This document shows positions 15,807-23,470 of a stretch of 54,037 nucleotides of DNA, in pieces. The notes below the pieces were generated by a model. That model did not search any database and was not told the DNA's origin. It was given only the letters and a program-made list of their open reading frames with translations. The stretch comes from a virus, in IMG/VR virus record IMGVR_UViG_3300013137_000026, positions 1 through 54,037 of that record, one strand, 5' to 3'. Both the position numbers and the translations under genes were made by a program. How positions within the stretch are numbered: the first letter of the stretch is position 1; every line of letters starts with the position of its first letter.

Positions 15807-16956
15807 AGACGATATCAGAATGATGACAGAGGTATATAACAAAATGCCTAACAGAAAAGAAACAGGGTTTATTCAAATCGAAACCCCTAATGATTATACA
15901 AATTTTATTAGATTACTTGGATATGATTCCCAGCAATTATTTGAAACTACTACTGGTGGAAGTTGGAAAACTTTAAAGGGTAAATGGATTGAGGTAACTA
16001 AAGCTGAGGTAATAAGTCATTTTAGTCAATCCCCCTATAAATCTGCCGAGAGTTTAAATGAAAACGATGATATCGTTGAACTTATTAATGGTAGATTAAT
16101 TATTGATAAGCCTAATAAGTATACACCAAAATCCTTTAAGGAGAGTAAAATGAAAGATAATGATTTAACTATGTTACAAGAGAAATATGCTAATATATAT
16201 TCTGGAAATGTGGACGATTCTGATGAGGATGAAGAGAGCGAAGAGAAGGAAGATAAAGAAGAAAATCATAAGAAACATGAAGATTCTGAATCAGAGGACG
16301 AAGAAAAAGAAGAACATGAATCCGATGAGGATGAAGATAAAGAGGAGAAACATGAAGATTCTGAATCAGAGGACGAAGAGAAGGAAGAACACGAAGACGA
16401 CTCCGAAGGAGACAACGCCGACGCCGACGAAGAGTCCGAATCTTCTAACGACGATAGTGAAGAATCTTCTGATGGAGAAGCAGCCCCAAGCAAAGAAGTC
16501 CAAAACAAGATTCAAGCTCTTAAGAAACAATATAACGACATATTAGTAAAAGCGTTTACAGATTACGCTCCTGAGTGTATTGAAATGGCTCTTGATGAAT
16601 CTGAAACGTCATTTGGCGAAAATGTAGAAAATATTCTTTCTGCAGCATTAGAACATCTTAAGACACGAATATTATCTGATTTTGGTTTAGGTAGTGAGTG
16701 TGGTTGTGAATTGGATAATGTTGGTACCGATCATGACGAAACAGATCTCGAAGGTGAAGTTGTACCAAAGTTAAATTCTAAAATAGGAACAATATTAAAG
16801 TTCGGAGAAGCTACAGATGAAGATGCTGAAGGCTTTGAAGCAACTAAATTTGGTGCCTCAGGACATTCTGAAGGACATGAAGCAACTAAATTTGGATCAG
16901 GTTTAAACAGAAAAAACAAAAAGAAGTCCAAAAAAGACAAGGCTAAAAATAAGTAA
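15799..16956 (+). CDS. Tagged protein with a highly acidic core and a second internal tagged start
   Basis: A 385-residue frame starting MNKDDIRMMTEVYNKM, a variant tag with MTE|V. Residues 1-115 are an ordinary small domain. A second tag, MKDNDLTMLQEKY, begins at residue 118 (nt 16150) after its own AAGGAG, so two products are likely. Residues 138-235 are almost entirely Asp, Glu, Ser and Lys, with a repeated 25-residue unit. A helical domain (235-320) has a CGC cluster, and two EATKFG motifs precede a Lys-rich tail. T4 gp67, an acidic prohead core protein at the same relative place, is a possible functional counterpart; homology is not shown. Confidence 0.6.
   Translation: MNKDDIRMMTEVYNKMPNRKETGFIQIETPNDYTNFIRLLGYDSQQLFETTTGGSWKTLKGKWIEVTKAEVISHFSQSPYKSAESLNENDDIVELINGRLIIDKPNKYTPKSFKESKMKDNDLTMLQEKYANIYSGNVDDSDEDEESEEKEDKEENHKKHEDSESEDEEKEEHESDEDEDKEEKHEDSESEDEEKEEHEDDSEGDNADADEESESSNDDSEESSDGEAAPSKEVQNKIQALKKQYNDILVKAFTDYAPECIEMALDESETSFGENVENILSAALEHLKTRILSDFGLGSECGCELDNVGTDHDETDLEGEVVPKLNSKIGTILKFGEATDEDAEGFEATKFGASGHSEGHEATKFGSGLNRKNKKKSKKDKAKNK
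16150..16956 (+). CDS. Internal-start product of the acidic gene, with its own tag
   Basis: ATG at 16150 is in frame with the larger gene and preceded by AAGGAG at a good distance (16138-16143). It would give a 268-residue protein starting MKDNDLTMLQEKYANI, again with the LxE site (LQE|K). Because the internal start reproduces the tag, it is unlikely to be accidental. It could reflect a fusion of two formerly separate tagged genes, with both starts kept. Confidence 0.5.
   Translation: MKDNDLTMLQEKYANIYSGNVDDSDEDEESEEKEDKEENHKKHEDSESEDEEKEEHESDEDEDKEEKHEDSESEDEEKEEHEDDSEGDNADADEESESSNDDSEESSDGEAAPSKEVQNKIQALKKQYNDILVKAFTDYAPECIEMALDESETSFGENVENILSAALEHLKTRILSDFGLGSECGCELDNVGTDHDETDLEGEVVPKLNSKIGTILKFGEATDEDAEGFEATKFGASGHSEGHEATKFGSGLNRKNKKKSKKDKAKNK
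16273..16379 (+). repeat. Two 32-nt identical copies, period 75 nt, in the acidic region
   Basis: The same 32 bases begin at 16273 and 16348 and encode KHEDSESEDEE. The 75-nt period keeps the frame (25 residues). It is a recent internal duplication in the acidic segment. Confidence 0.8.
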
Positions 16957-16978
16957 ATTTCATTAGAGAATGAGTTAA

Positions 16979-17425
16979 TTGAAAAGATATAAACAGGGGA
17001 TTTATCGACCTATACACCAAGAGAAGTATCGCGGATCCCAACCTATATGTTATCGCAGTTCTCTTGAACTTAGGTTCATGAGATTTTGTGACACCAATTC
17101 AAATATTATTACTTGGGGATCTGAGTCGGTAGTACTGCCATATATCCGTCCTACCGATGGTAAACTACATAGATATTTTGTTGACAACAATCTAGTTATC
17201 AAAGATAAAGAAGGAACATTACATAAATATCTAGTTGAAATTAAACCATATAAACAAACACTACCACCCAGCAGTATTAATAGAAAAAATAAAGGAACTT
17301 TACTAAAAGAACAATTTATGTATGCAATTAACATGGCCAAGTTTCAAGCTGCAAAACAATGGTGCGCTAAACAAGGTTGGAAATTCATGATTATTACCGA
17401 AAAGGATCTCAACAAATTAAAGTAA
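16979..17425 (+). CDS. 4: Head-completion nuclease, gp4-like (TnsA/PD-(D/E)XK fold)
   Basis: Probable head-completion protein that prepares the filled head for tail joining, like T4 gp4. Recognisable elements: YRSSLELRFMRFCD with the conserved Glu near residue 30, ITWGSESVVLPYIRP, HRYFVDNNLV with the catalytic Asp, and the E-x-K pair in YLVEIKPYKQT near residues 85-95, followed by a C-terminal WKFMIITEKDL strand. The length, 148 aa, equals T4 gp4 (about 150 aa). The start is a TTG after GAGAATGAG; no in-frame ATG precedes it. It lies between the acidic gene and the protease gene. Confidence 0.75.
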   Translation: MKRYKQGIYRPIHQEKYRGSQPICYRSSLELRFMRFCDTNSNIITWGSESVVLPYIRPTDGKLHRYFVDNNLVIKDKEGTLHKYLVEIKPYKQTLPPSSINRKNKGTLLKEQFMYAINMAKFQAAKQWCAKQGWKFMIITEKDLNKLK

Positions 17426-17428
17426 AGT

Positions 17429-17439
17429 GATAAATATTT
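17429..17439 (+). promoter_or_regulatory. T4-like late promoter
   Basis: GATAAATATTT before the prohead protease gene (start 17458), with GGAGG between. Confidence 0.6.
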
Positions 17440-17457
17440 ACGAATTATGGAGGAATT

Positions 17458-18138
17458 ATGACCTGCGCACTAGAAGGCTTAAAACTGCTTATCGAACATC
17501 CAAATTATGAAATAGAATACGTTCTAGAAGAAAAAAACACAAAAGAACCTTCTTCACTTTTTATCCACGGTCCATACTTAATGGCGGAACAAAAAAATAA
17601 AAATGGGCGCGTTTATAAATTAGATGAGATGCTCAAAGAGGTTACCAGGTATAATAAAGAAATGATTGAAACCAATAGATCAATCGGTGAACTCAATCAT
17701 CCGACTTCGGTTGAAATTAATCCAGAACGAGCTTGTCATAAACTAGTCTCTCTCAAACAAGAAGGTAATACATTTGTAGGAAAATCTAAAATCCTTAATA
17801 CTCCTATGGGTCATTTAGTACGCAATCTAATTTTAGATGGGGTTAAGCTTGGTATTTCAAGTAGAGCATTAGGAAAATTAAACCAAAATGGTGATCATAA
17901 TGATGTATCAGATTTTCGTTTAATTTGTTGCGATATTGTTCACGATCCATCGGTAGAAACGGCTTTTATTAATGGTATTTTGGAAAGTAAGGAATGGCTT
18001 GTAAAGTGTGATGGTACCATTTGCGAACTATATGATAAATTTGAAAAGAAAATAGAGTCAATTCCTAATAAAGATGCCGACGCATATCTAAGAGAACAGA
18101 TTCTGAACTTTATTCAATCATTAAAAACAAAAAAATAG
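17458..18138 (+). CDS. 21: Prohead core protease, gp21-like (S80 family)
   Basis: Cuts scaffold, capsid protein and internal proteins during head maturation, mostly after (L/I)xE. Family features: FIHGPYLMAEQKNKNGRVY at residues 35-53, the catalytic His in IGELNHP (H81), the catalytic Ser in LGISSRALG (S134 or S135), and VHDPSVETAF after it. At 226 aa it matches T4 gp21 (212 aa). GGAGG precedes the start. It is the enzyme expected to process the tagged small proteins encoded on both sides, the core protein and the capsid protein in this window. Confidence 0.9.
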   Translation: MTCALEGLKLLIEHPNYEIEYVLEEKNTKEPSSLFIHGPYLMAEQKNKNGRVYKLDEMLKEVTRYNKEMIETNRSIGELNHPTSVEINPERACHKLVSLKQEGNTFVGKSKILNTPMGHLVRNLILDGVKLGISSRALGKLNQNGDHNDVSDFRLICCDIVHDPSVETAFINGILESKEWLVKCDGTICELYDKFEKKIESIPNKDADAYLREQILNFIQSLKTKK

Positions 18139-18148
18139 ACCCAAAAAC

Positions 18149-18159
18149 TATAAATAATT
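18149..18159 (+). promoter_or_regulatory. T4-like late promoter
   Basis: TATAAATAATT, starting with the exact T4 octamer, before the core protein gene (start 18176). Confidence 0.65.
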
Positions 18160-18175
18160 AAGAGAGAGGTTCATT

Positions 18176-18559
18176 ATGCCAAAAGGAAGTAAGGTAGCTC
18201 ATTGCGTAAAGAAGGTTATGAAAAAAGGAAAAGACAAAGTTTCTGCTATTAAGATTTGCCAAACAAGTACAGGTCAATCTTATAAGACTGGCAAACCCTC
18301 TAAAACACAAAAAGAATCTGTTGAAAGTAATATTTCTGAAATGATTCGTGGAGTTTGTGACAAAGATTATTCTAATGCATTTAAGGCTCTTCAAGCAGCT
18401 GTTGAAGAAAAACTAAAGAATCGAATTCGTAATATTAGCGAAATGAACTCAAAGAAGACCGATAGCGTTCTTGAAGAGAAAAAGCCGTCTGACTTCAAGA
18501 AAAAGGAACCGAAAGAAAAGAAAATGAAGTCAGATAAAAAGTCCCAGGATTGTAAATAG
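18176..18559 (+). CDS. 68: Basic prohead core protein, gp68-like
   Basis: Probable small scaffold component inside the prohead. The 127-residue protein is very basic (many Lys, especially at both ends). The N-terminal segment MPKGSKVAHCVKKVMKKGK is common in large phages. A central helical motif, MIRGVCDKDYSNAFKALQ..., resembles the short motif of gp68-type core proteins. Two NISE|M sites flank this helix and VLEE|K follows, which suggests that the protease cuts it into peptides. Its place between gp21 and gp22 differs slightly from T4, where gp67 and gp68 precede gp21. Function is inferred from position and composition. Confidence 0.55.
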   Translation: MPKGSKVAHCVKKVMKKGKDKVSAIKICQTSTGQSYKTGKPSKTQKESVESNISEMIRGVCDKDYSNAFKALQAAVEEKLKNRIRNISEMNSKKTDSVLEEKKPSDFKKKEPKEKKMKSDKKSQDCK

Positions 18560-18568
18560 GAGAATAAT

Positions 18569-19468
18569 ATGAGTAAGATTAAGGAAATGTTAGAAAAGGT
18601 AGGTAAGGATGTTTTATCTGCTGAAACAAAGACTGTTTTAGCTGAAGCATTCGATACAGCCGTTAACGAATTAGTTACTGAGCGTGTTAAGCTCGAAGTT
18701 GATTCAGCGCTACAAAAATTAGATGAAGATCATACTCAAAAGCTCATAAAACTTTTAGAAGCTGTTGATTTAGATCACACAGAAAAATTGAAGAAGGTTG
18801 TTGCTAAGATCGATGAAGATCACGCAGGTAAACTTCAATCAGTTGTTGGCAAATATGAAGGTATGTTAAAAGAGGAAGCTGTAAAGTTCCGTGATGCTTT
18901 AGTAAGCGAAGTATCAAATTATATGGATCTTTATTTAGACAAGACCGTTCCAGCACGTCAAATTGCTGAAGCTTGCGAAGCTACCGCAGCCAAGAGAATG
19001 ATTAGCGATATTAAGAAGATTGTTTCTGTTGACGAGAGCTTTATTAATGATAATATTAAAGAAGCGCTTGAAGATGGTAAGCAACAAATAGATACACTTC
19101 GTGGTGAGTTGAACGAAGCTATTAAAGAGAATGTAAAGTTGAATCAAGATATCAAGTCTGCTAAAACAGAATTGATGCTCGAACAAAAAACCATAGCTTT
19201 CCCTAAAGAGAAGAAAGATTATGTAATGAGGGTACTCAAGGATAAGTCCCCTGACTATATTACGGAAAATTTCGACTACGCTGTTGAGATGTTCGTAAGG
19301 GATGAGAAGGATGCAGTTTCGATTATTACCGAACAGGCTAAGAAAGAAACAGCTACTTCCAAGGTCGATACACCGCCCGTTCAAATAAAAGAAACGGTAG
19401 ATCCCGAAACTGAAGAGGCACCAGTTAACGAATATCTAAGTGAGCTCAAACGACAAGATCGTCGTTAA
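18569..19468 (+). CDS. 22: Major prohead scaffold protein, gp22-like
   Basis: Forms the prohead core around which the capsid assembles and is then degraded by the protease. The 299-residue chain is almost all helical with heptad-like patterning, including three related segments of about 22 residues (KLDEDHTQKLIKLL, DLDHTEKLKKVV, KIDEDHAGKLQSVV at about residues 50-95). Several LxE/MxE steps (LAE|A, LLE|A, LNE|A, MLE|Q) offer cleavage points. VPARQIAEACEA and the C-terminal YVMRVLKDKSPDYI part match the gp22 family. Length and position between the core protein and gp23 agree with T4. Confidence 0.85.
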   Translation: MSKIKEMLEKVGKDVLSAETKTVLAEAFDTAVNELVTERVKLEVDSALQKLDEDHTQKLIKLLEAVDLDHTEKLKKVVAKIDEDHAGKLQSVVGKYEGMLKEEAVKFRDALVSEVSNYMDLYLDKTVPARQIAEACEATAAKRMISDIKKIVSVDESFINDNIKEALEDGKQQIDTLRGELNEAIKENVKLNQDIKSAKTELMLEQKTIAFPKEKKDYVMRVLKDKSPDYITENFDYAVEMFVRDEKDAVSIITEQAKKETATSKVDTPPVQIKETVDPETEEAPVNEYLSELKRQDRR

Positions 19469-19481
19469 ATGGAGACAGACA

Positions 19482-20951
19482 ATGAACAAACCCGGACCTA
19501 ACTTCATAACACCGGATAAAGCAACGCAACTTTTAGAGAAGTGGCAACCCATCTTGGATTACACATCTTCTAAGGTAGCAGCTATCGAGGATGATCATAC
19601 CAGATTGGCAACAGCTATTCTTTTGGAAAACCAAGAGAGGCATTGCATTTCTGAACAAAATGTAGGCGGCGGAACTAATGGTGCATTTAGTGCATATGCA
19701 GGCACAGCAGATGTCGGTGCGTATGGTGGAGCCTCTGGCCCAACCAACAACGACTTTTATGGTGCAGGTGACGCCCGTTTACCGAAAGTCCTTATTCCGA
19801 TGATTCGAAGAACATTCCCCGAATTGATTACTAACGAAATCGTTGGTGTTCAACCGATGAGTGGTCCTGTTGGTCTTGCTTTTGCTCTTCGTTATAGATA
19901 TGACTCAGCTGCTCTCGGTGCCGGTACTGCATGTAGTGATAGTGATAGTACTTGCAACCTTCCAGGGTGGCGATCAGGTCAGACTACTGACGACCAAGAA
20001 GTTGGTTGGAATAACTTAGACACTCGTTATACGGGTGCTTCTTCGCAATTCCTCAGCGGCTTAGGCTCAGGGTCTGATTTTGCGATATTGACAAGTGATC
20101 AAGGTGTAGCCAACATTTTGGCTAGCTTCGAATTTACTTCGAACATTCCGCAAATGACAATCCAATTCGAGAAGACAGCTGTTGAAGCTGGAACTCGTAG
20201 ATTGGCAGCTAAATGGTCAGTCGAACTCGAACAAGACATCAAAAACATGAATGGTATCGATATTGATGCCGAACTCACCAACGCAATGAGCTATGAAATT
20301 CAAGCGGAAATCGATCGTGAAATGATTATCCGAATGATTCAAGTAGCTTTGAACGCTGGTTCTGGCGTCGGATATTCATTCTGGTACGCAGCATGTGCTG
20401 ATGCCCGCTGGCTCGGTGAACGAACAAGAGATTTCTACGCTAAAGTTATCGTAGAAGCCAATAGGATTGCAATCCGTAACCGCAGAGGTACAGCTAATTT
20501 TATTGTAGCTACGCCTCGTGTCTGCGCTATGCTTGAAATGCTTCCAGAATTCAAGTTTATGCCAATGACAGGTAATGTTAATACTCAACCCGTAGGTATT
20601 GCTAAGGTTGGTAGCGTGGGAGGCCGTTTCACGGTTTACCGCGATACTCGTACTGATGCACAAAACCCATGGGCAGGAACGCCAAGTGGTCAACGTACCA
20701 CAGCGCTCGAGTATGCTTTACTAGGTTACAAAGGTGCTGAGTATTACGATACCGGTATAATTTATTGCCCATATATTCCAGTGATGATTCAAAGAACGAT
20801 CGGTCCTAATGACTTTGCTCCTAGAGTTGGTTTACTAACACGTTACGGTGTGGTAGATAATCTCTTTGGTGCAAGCCTTTATTACCACGTAATTATCGTC
20901 AAGGGATTGGGCGATTCATTCGTACCAGGTACTGCTCATACATATTTGTAA
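19482..20951 (+). CDS. 23: Major capsid protein precursor, gp23-like
   Basis: Forms the hexameric head lattice. The T4 gp23 pattern is seen throughout: the N-terminal LLEKWQPIL, ILLENQE, VPMIRRTFPELITNEIVGVQPM-type region (here LIPMIRRTFPELI, IVGVQPMSGPVGLAFALR), RLAAKWSVELEQD and the end RYGVVDNLF. The frame is open from 19440, but GGAG at 19471-19474 sets the start at 19482, giving 489 aa. By analogy with T4, where gp21 removes 65 residues, cleavage after E58 (CISE|Q, then NVGGG) would leave 431 residues. Codon use is more GC-rich than in its neighbours, as expected for the most abundant protein. Confidence 0.93.
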   Translation: MNKPGPNFITPDKATQLLEKWQPILDYTSSKVAAIEDDHTRLATAILLENQERHCISEQNVGGGTNGAFSAYAGTADVGAYGGASGPTNNDFYGAGDARLPKVLIPMIRRTFPELITNEIVGVQPMSGPVGLAFALRYRYDSAALGAGTACSDSDSTCNLPGWRSGQTTDDQEVGWNNLDTRYTGASSQFLSGLGSGSDFAILTSDQGVANILASFEFTSNIPQMTIQFEKTAVEAGTRRLAAKWSVELEQDIKNMNGIDIDAELTNAMSYEIQAEIDREMIIRMIQVALNAGSGVGYSFWYAACADARWLGERTRDFYAKVIVEANRIAIRNRRGTANFIVATPRVCAMLEMLPEFKFMPMTGNVNTQPVGIAKVGSVGGRFTVYRDTRTDAQNPWAGTPSGQRTTALEYALLGYKGAEYYDTGIIYCPYIPVMIQRTIGPNDFAPRVGLLTRYGVVDNLFGASLYYHVIIVKGLGDSFVPGTAHTYL

Positions 20952-20976
20952 ACTGTTGATATATATCAATAGTTTA
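20949..20976 (+). other. Hairpin overlapping the capsid gene stop codon
   Basis: TAAACTGTTGATA and TATCAATAGTTTA pair, with one G/T position in the middle. It begins with the stop codon of the capsid gene and has no U-run after it. It may protect the 3' end of the capsid mRNA; it is not a typical terminator. Confidence 0.45.
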
Positions 20977-21034
20977 TACATAAGTAAAAAGCAAATACTT
21001 AATTGGGAATGATTTAATAATCATTAGACCACAG

Positions 21035-21068
21035 ATTAAGGGAATTCGAAAGAATTCCCTTAATTTTT
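21035..21068 (+). terminator. Rho-independent terminator after the capsid gene
   Basis: ATTAAGGGAATTC pairs perfectly with GAATTCCCTTAAT around a GAAA tetraloop, followed by a run of T. This is the clearest terminator in the window and would end the head operon before the homing endonuclease gene. Confidence 0.85.
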
Positions 21069-21111
21069 GCTTTGATTACATATTATGATACTATCATGTA
21101 TAATTATTTAT

Positions 21112-22554
21112 ATGAAAATATGTGCGTGTGGTTGTGGTACGGAATTAAAAAATGAAAAGAACACTTTTATTCGAGGTCATAGTAATAGATCTGAATTGGT
21201 AAAGCAAAAGAAACGTCAAAAATGTCTTCAAAAATATGGAGTTACAAACCCAAGCCAATTAGATTCTGTTAAAGATAAAAAGAAAACTACATGTCTAGAG
21301 CATTACGGTTCAACCCATTATATGAAATCGCAGTTAGGAAAAGATGCGGTTAAAACAACAATTCAAGCAAGATATGGGGTTGATAATATTTTTCAACATG
21401 AAGAAACAAAAAAGAAAATACATGAGAAATGGATGAATAAGAAGGAGGATATTGTCAAGAAAATAGTCAATACCAACAAAAGACAATTTTATAACAATCT
21501 CATTAATGGTGTCAGACTAAATAATAAATTTATACCATTATTTACACAAAAAGAGTTTATTGGTGTAGGAAAAATTAAATATAGGTTTAGATGTTTAAAG
21601 TGTGGTTCGGTTTGCGATTCGGATTTAGATGATGGTAAATTGCCCCGCTGTCTTATTTGTCATCCTTTTATTACTTCTGGCGGTCAATCTAAGATTGAAT
21701 ATGATTTGATTTCATTTCTCAGAAAGTATGAACCAGATCTAATTGTTCATGATAGAAAGACTGTATATCCGTTAGAATTAGATATATTTATACCAAGTAA
21801 GAATTTAGCAATTGAATTAGATAGTTTATACTGGCACTCAGAATTAAACGGAAAACATAAAAATTACCACAAATATAAGACAGATATTTGTAAGAATAAG
21901 AACATTAGATTAATTCATATTTTTGATGATGAATGGCTTAATAAACCAAAGATTGTTAAAGCGAGATTAAAGTATATCTTAGGCAAAAATAAATATAAGT
22001 TCGGCGCCCGAGAGTGTGTAATTAAAGAAATTAGTACTGGTATTAAAAATCAGTTTCTTAATAAGTATCACATTCAGGGTAAAGACAGAAGTAGTATAAA
22101 ATTAGGAGCATATTATAAAAACAGATTAGTTTCTGTTATGACATTTGCACAGTTAAGAAAAGCTTTGGGAAGCAATACAAAATTAGATCATTACGAATTA
22201 TCAAGATTTTGTACCATTAAGAATTTTTCTATATCTGGTGTTGCTAACAAATTATTTAAGGTATTCTGTGAACAATATAAACCAATTGAAGTAATTACAT
22301 ATGCAGATTTACGGTGGAATACTGGTAATTTATATCAGAACTTGGGTTTTATGTTGAAACATGTAAGTAGACCAAGTTACTGGTATACGAAAGATTATAC
22401 TAACAGGATTCATAGGTTTAATTTCAGAAAGGATTTGTTAAGGGAAAAATTGGTTCAGTTCGATCCAAATCTTTCAGAGTGGAACAACATGAAGAATAAT
22501 GGATATGATCGAATTTGGGATTGTGGCAATCTTGTTTTTGTATATAAGTCATAG
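21112..22554 (+). CDS. VSR-like (EDxHD-type) homing endonuclease with zinc ribbon
   Basis: Probable mobile DNA endonuclease. From the ATG at 21112 (MKICACGCG; the frame also opens at 21085) it has an N-terminal Cys cluster, two related repeats (CLQKYGVTNPSQ and CLEHYGSTHYM, then ARYGVDNIFQ) typical of phage endonuclease recognition modules, a zinc ribbon (CLKC ... CLIC), and the nuclease core LELDIFIPSKNLAIELDSLYWHSE, then HKYKTDIC and IHIFDDEW, as in I-Bth0305I-like enzymes. A long C-terminal domain follows. It sits just after the capsid terminator, a usual place for such elements. No good ribosome-binding site is seen. Confidence 0.8.
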   Translation: MKICACGCGTELKNEKNTFIRGHSNRSELVKQKKRQKCLQKYGVTNPSQLDSVKDKKKTTCLEHYGSTHYMKSQLGKDAVKTTIQARYGVDNIFQHEETKKKIHEKWMNKKEDIVKKIVNTNKRQFYNNLINGVRLNNKFIPLFTQKEFIGVGKIKYRFRCLKCGSVCDSDLDDGKLPRCLICHPFITSGGQSKIEYDLISFLRKYEPDLIVHDRKTVYPLELDIFIPSKNLAIELDSLYWHSELNGKHKNYHKYKTDICKNKNIRLIHIFDDEWLNKPKIVKARLKYILGKNKYKFGARECVIKEISTGIKNQFLNKYHIQGKDRSSIKLGAYYKNRLVSVMTFAQLRKALGSNTKLDHYELSRFCTIKNFSISGVANKLFKVFCEQYKPIEVITYADLRWNTGNLYQNLGFMLKHVSRPSYWYTKDYTNRIHRFNFRKDLLREKLVQFDPNLSEWNNMKNNGYDRIWDCGNLVFVYKS

Positions 22555-22560
22555 TAAAAC

Positions 22561-22571
22561 AATAAATATTT
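22561..22571 (+). promoter_or_regulatory. T4-like late promoter
   Basis: AATAAATATTT eight bases after the endonuclease gene, before the tagged gene at 22584, with AAAGAGG between. Confidence 0.6.
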
Positions 22572-22583
22572 CAAAGAGGTCTT

Positions 22584-22898
22584 ATGGACAAAGATAACAT
22601 TTTACTCCAAGAAGCATACAAAAAAATTATAGTAGAAGCACTGTCACCAACAATGCGCAGACAAATGAACGTAGCTAAACCAAAATCACAGGATTTTCAA
22701 GTTGGTCAAGAAGTTATATACACAGATGGTGATGGTCAAGAGTATTGGACTGTAATAACATCAGTACAAAAAGACGGAACAGTTGGAATTGCAATTAAAA
22801 ATACAAATCCATTGTTTGTAAGATCAGCACAATACCATATTGGTACTCAGTTAGTAGTAAGTAAAGAAGAGTTAAGTTTACCAGAAGATGGTGAGTAA
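22584..22898 (+). CDS. Small late protein with the putative tag and a KOW/SH3-like body
   Basis: The 104-residue protein starts MDKDNILLQEAYKKI, the shared tag one residue shorter, with LQE|A and a second site IVE|A seven residues on. From about residue 35, FQVGQEVIYTDGDGQEYWTVITSV looks like a small SH3/KOW-type barrel. A barrel of this kind may bind nucleic acid or protein. It is the first gene of the second tagged cluster, downstream of the capsid gene. Confidence 0.6.
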   Translation: MDKDNILLQEAYKKIIVEALSPTMRRQMNVAKPKSQDFQVGQEVIYTDGDGQEYWTVITSVQKDGTVGIAIKNTNPLFVRSAQYHIGTQLVVSKEELSLPEDGE

Positions 22899-22910
22899 TT
22901 AGGGGGTGTT

Positions 22911-23126
22911 ATGATATTAATAGGATTAGAAAATTGCGAAGGATGTAAATTGATCCACGCCCGGCATATGGAATTAACCTATTTAGAGGTTCCAAGAAAT
23001 GCAACTCCTGAGAATAACAACATTAAGAAAATATTAGCAGAGTTAAATTTAAGTGAATATCCAATGTTGTTTGAAGATGATTTAAAAACATTGATACCGT
23101 TGAAAGTTATTGAACCAAATTTATAG
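22911..23126 (+). CDS. Glutaredoxin-like protein
   Basis: A 71-residue thioredoxin-fold protein with the redox pair C9-E-G-C12 after a first strand (MILIGLE), a second strand (LTYLEVPR) and the conserved cis-Pro loop in SEYPMLFEDD (P51). It is shorter than usual glutaredoxins (about 80-90 aa) but has the key elements. Phage glutaredoxins reduce ribonucleotide reductase; class III NrdD, present here, does not need one, so it may serve another reductase outside the window or the host. It is unusual in lying inside a cluster of late tagged genes and lacks the tag itself. The start follows AGGGGG. Confidence 0.65.
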   Translation: MILIGLENCEGCKLIHARHMELTYLEVPRNATPENNNIKKILAELNLSEYPMLFEDDLKTLIPLKVIEPNL

Positions 23127-23133
23127 GAGACAC

Positions 23134-23466
23134 ATGAACGATAAAGATACAAAGATATTACAAGAAGCATATGGTAAAATTAAGAAACCTCAAGTTCTTA
23201 AAGAACAATTAAGTCATAGACTTAATCCAGTATCTTATAAGGATTGGGATGAAGGTGATAAGATCATAGACGTATATGTAGGTGCTATCGGAGATCGTAT
23301 GGTCGTACGACTTACATTTGGTCATTCTTTTACGATAATGATGGAAATGAGCGAGTTTAGACAGTTCGTTCGTAAATTGATGATGACTGATAAAGAAGTT
23401 GCAGAAGCACTTCATTCAAAAATTCAATCACAATCACCAGATACTTATAAAAACTATTTGAAATAA
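23134..23466 (+). CDS. Small late protein with the putative capsid-targeting tag
   Basis: The 110-residue protein starts MNDKDTKILQEAYGKI, close to the consensus of the tag. LQE|A is the predicted step and LKE|Q follows 11 residues later. The frame is open from 23110, but TAGGAGA fixes the start at 23134. The body has a beta-rich segment (IIDVYVGAIGDRMVVRLTFG) and a C-terminal helical part. No family is recognised. Confidence 0.6.
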   Translation: MNDKDTKILQEAYGKIKKPQVLKEQLSHRLNPVSYKDWDEGDKIIDVYVGAIGDRMVVRLTFGHSFTIMMEMSEFRQFVRKLMMTDKEVAEALHSKIQSQSPDTYKNYLK

Positions 23467-23470
23467 TATC

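Noticed and set aside
16266-16508. Minus-strand frame of 80 residues, Ser-rich, across the acidic segment
   Set aside because: It is the complement of GAA/GAT-rich codons; Ser/Phe/Cys repeats arise automatically. No ribosome-binding site.
16187-16546. Plus-strand frame of 119 residues, Lys/Met/Asn-rich, in another frame of the acidic segment
   Set aside because: Low-complexity shadow of the acidic repeats in a shifted frame, with no ribosome-binding site.
18935-19384. Minus-strand 149-residue frame inside the scaffold gene
   Set aside because: Antisense of a strongly supported gp22-like gene with regular coding pattern.
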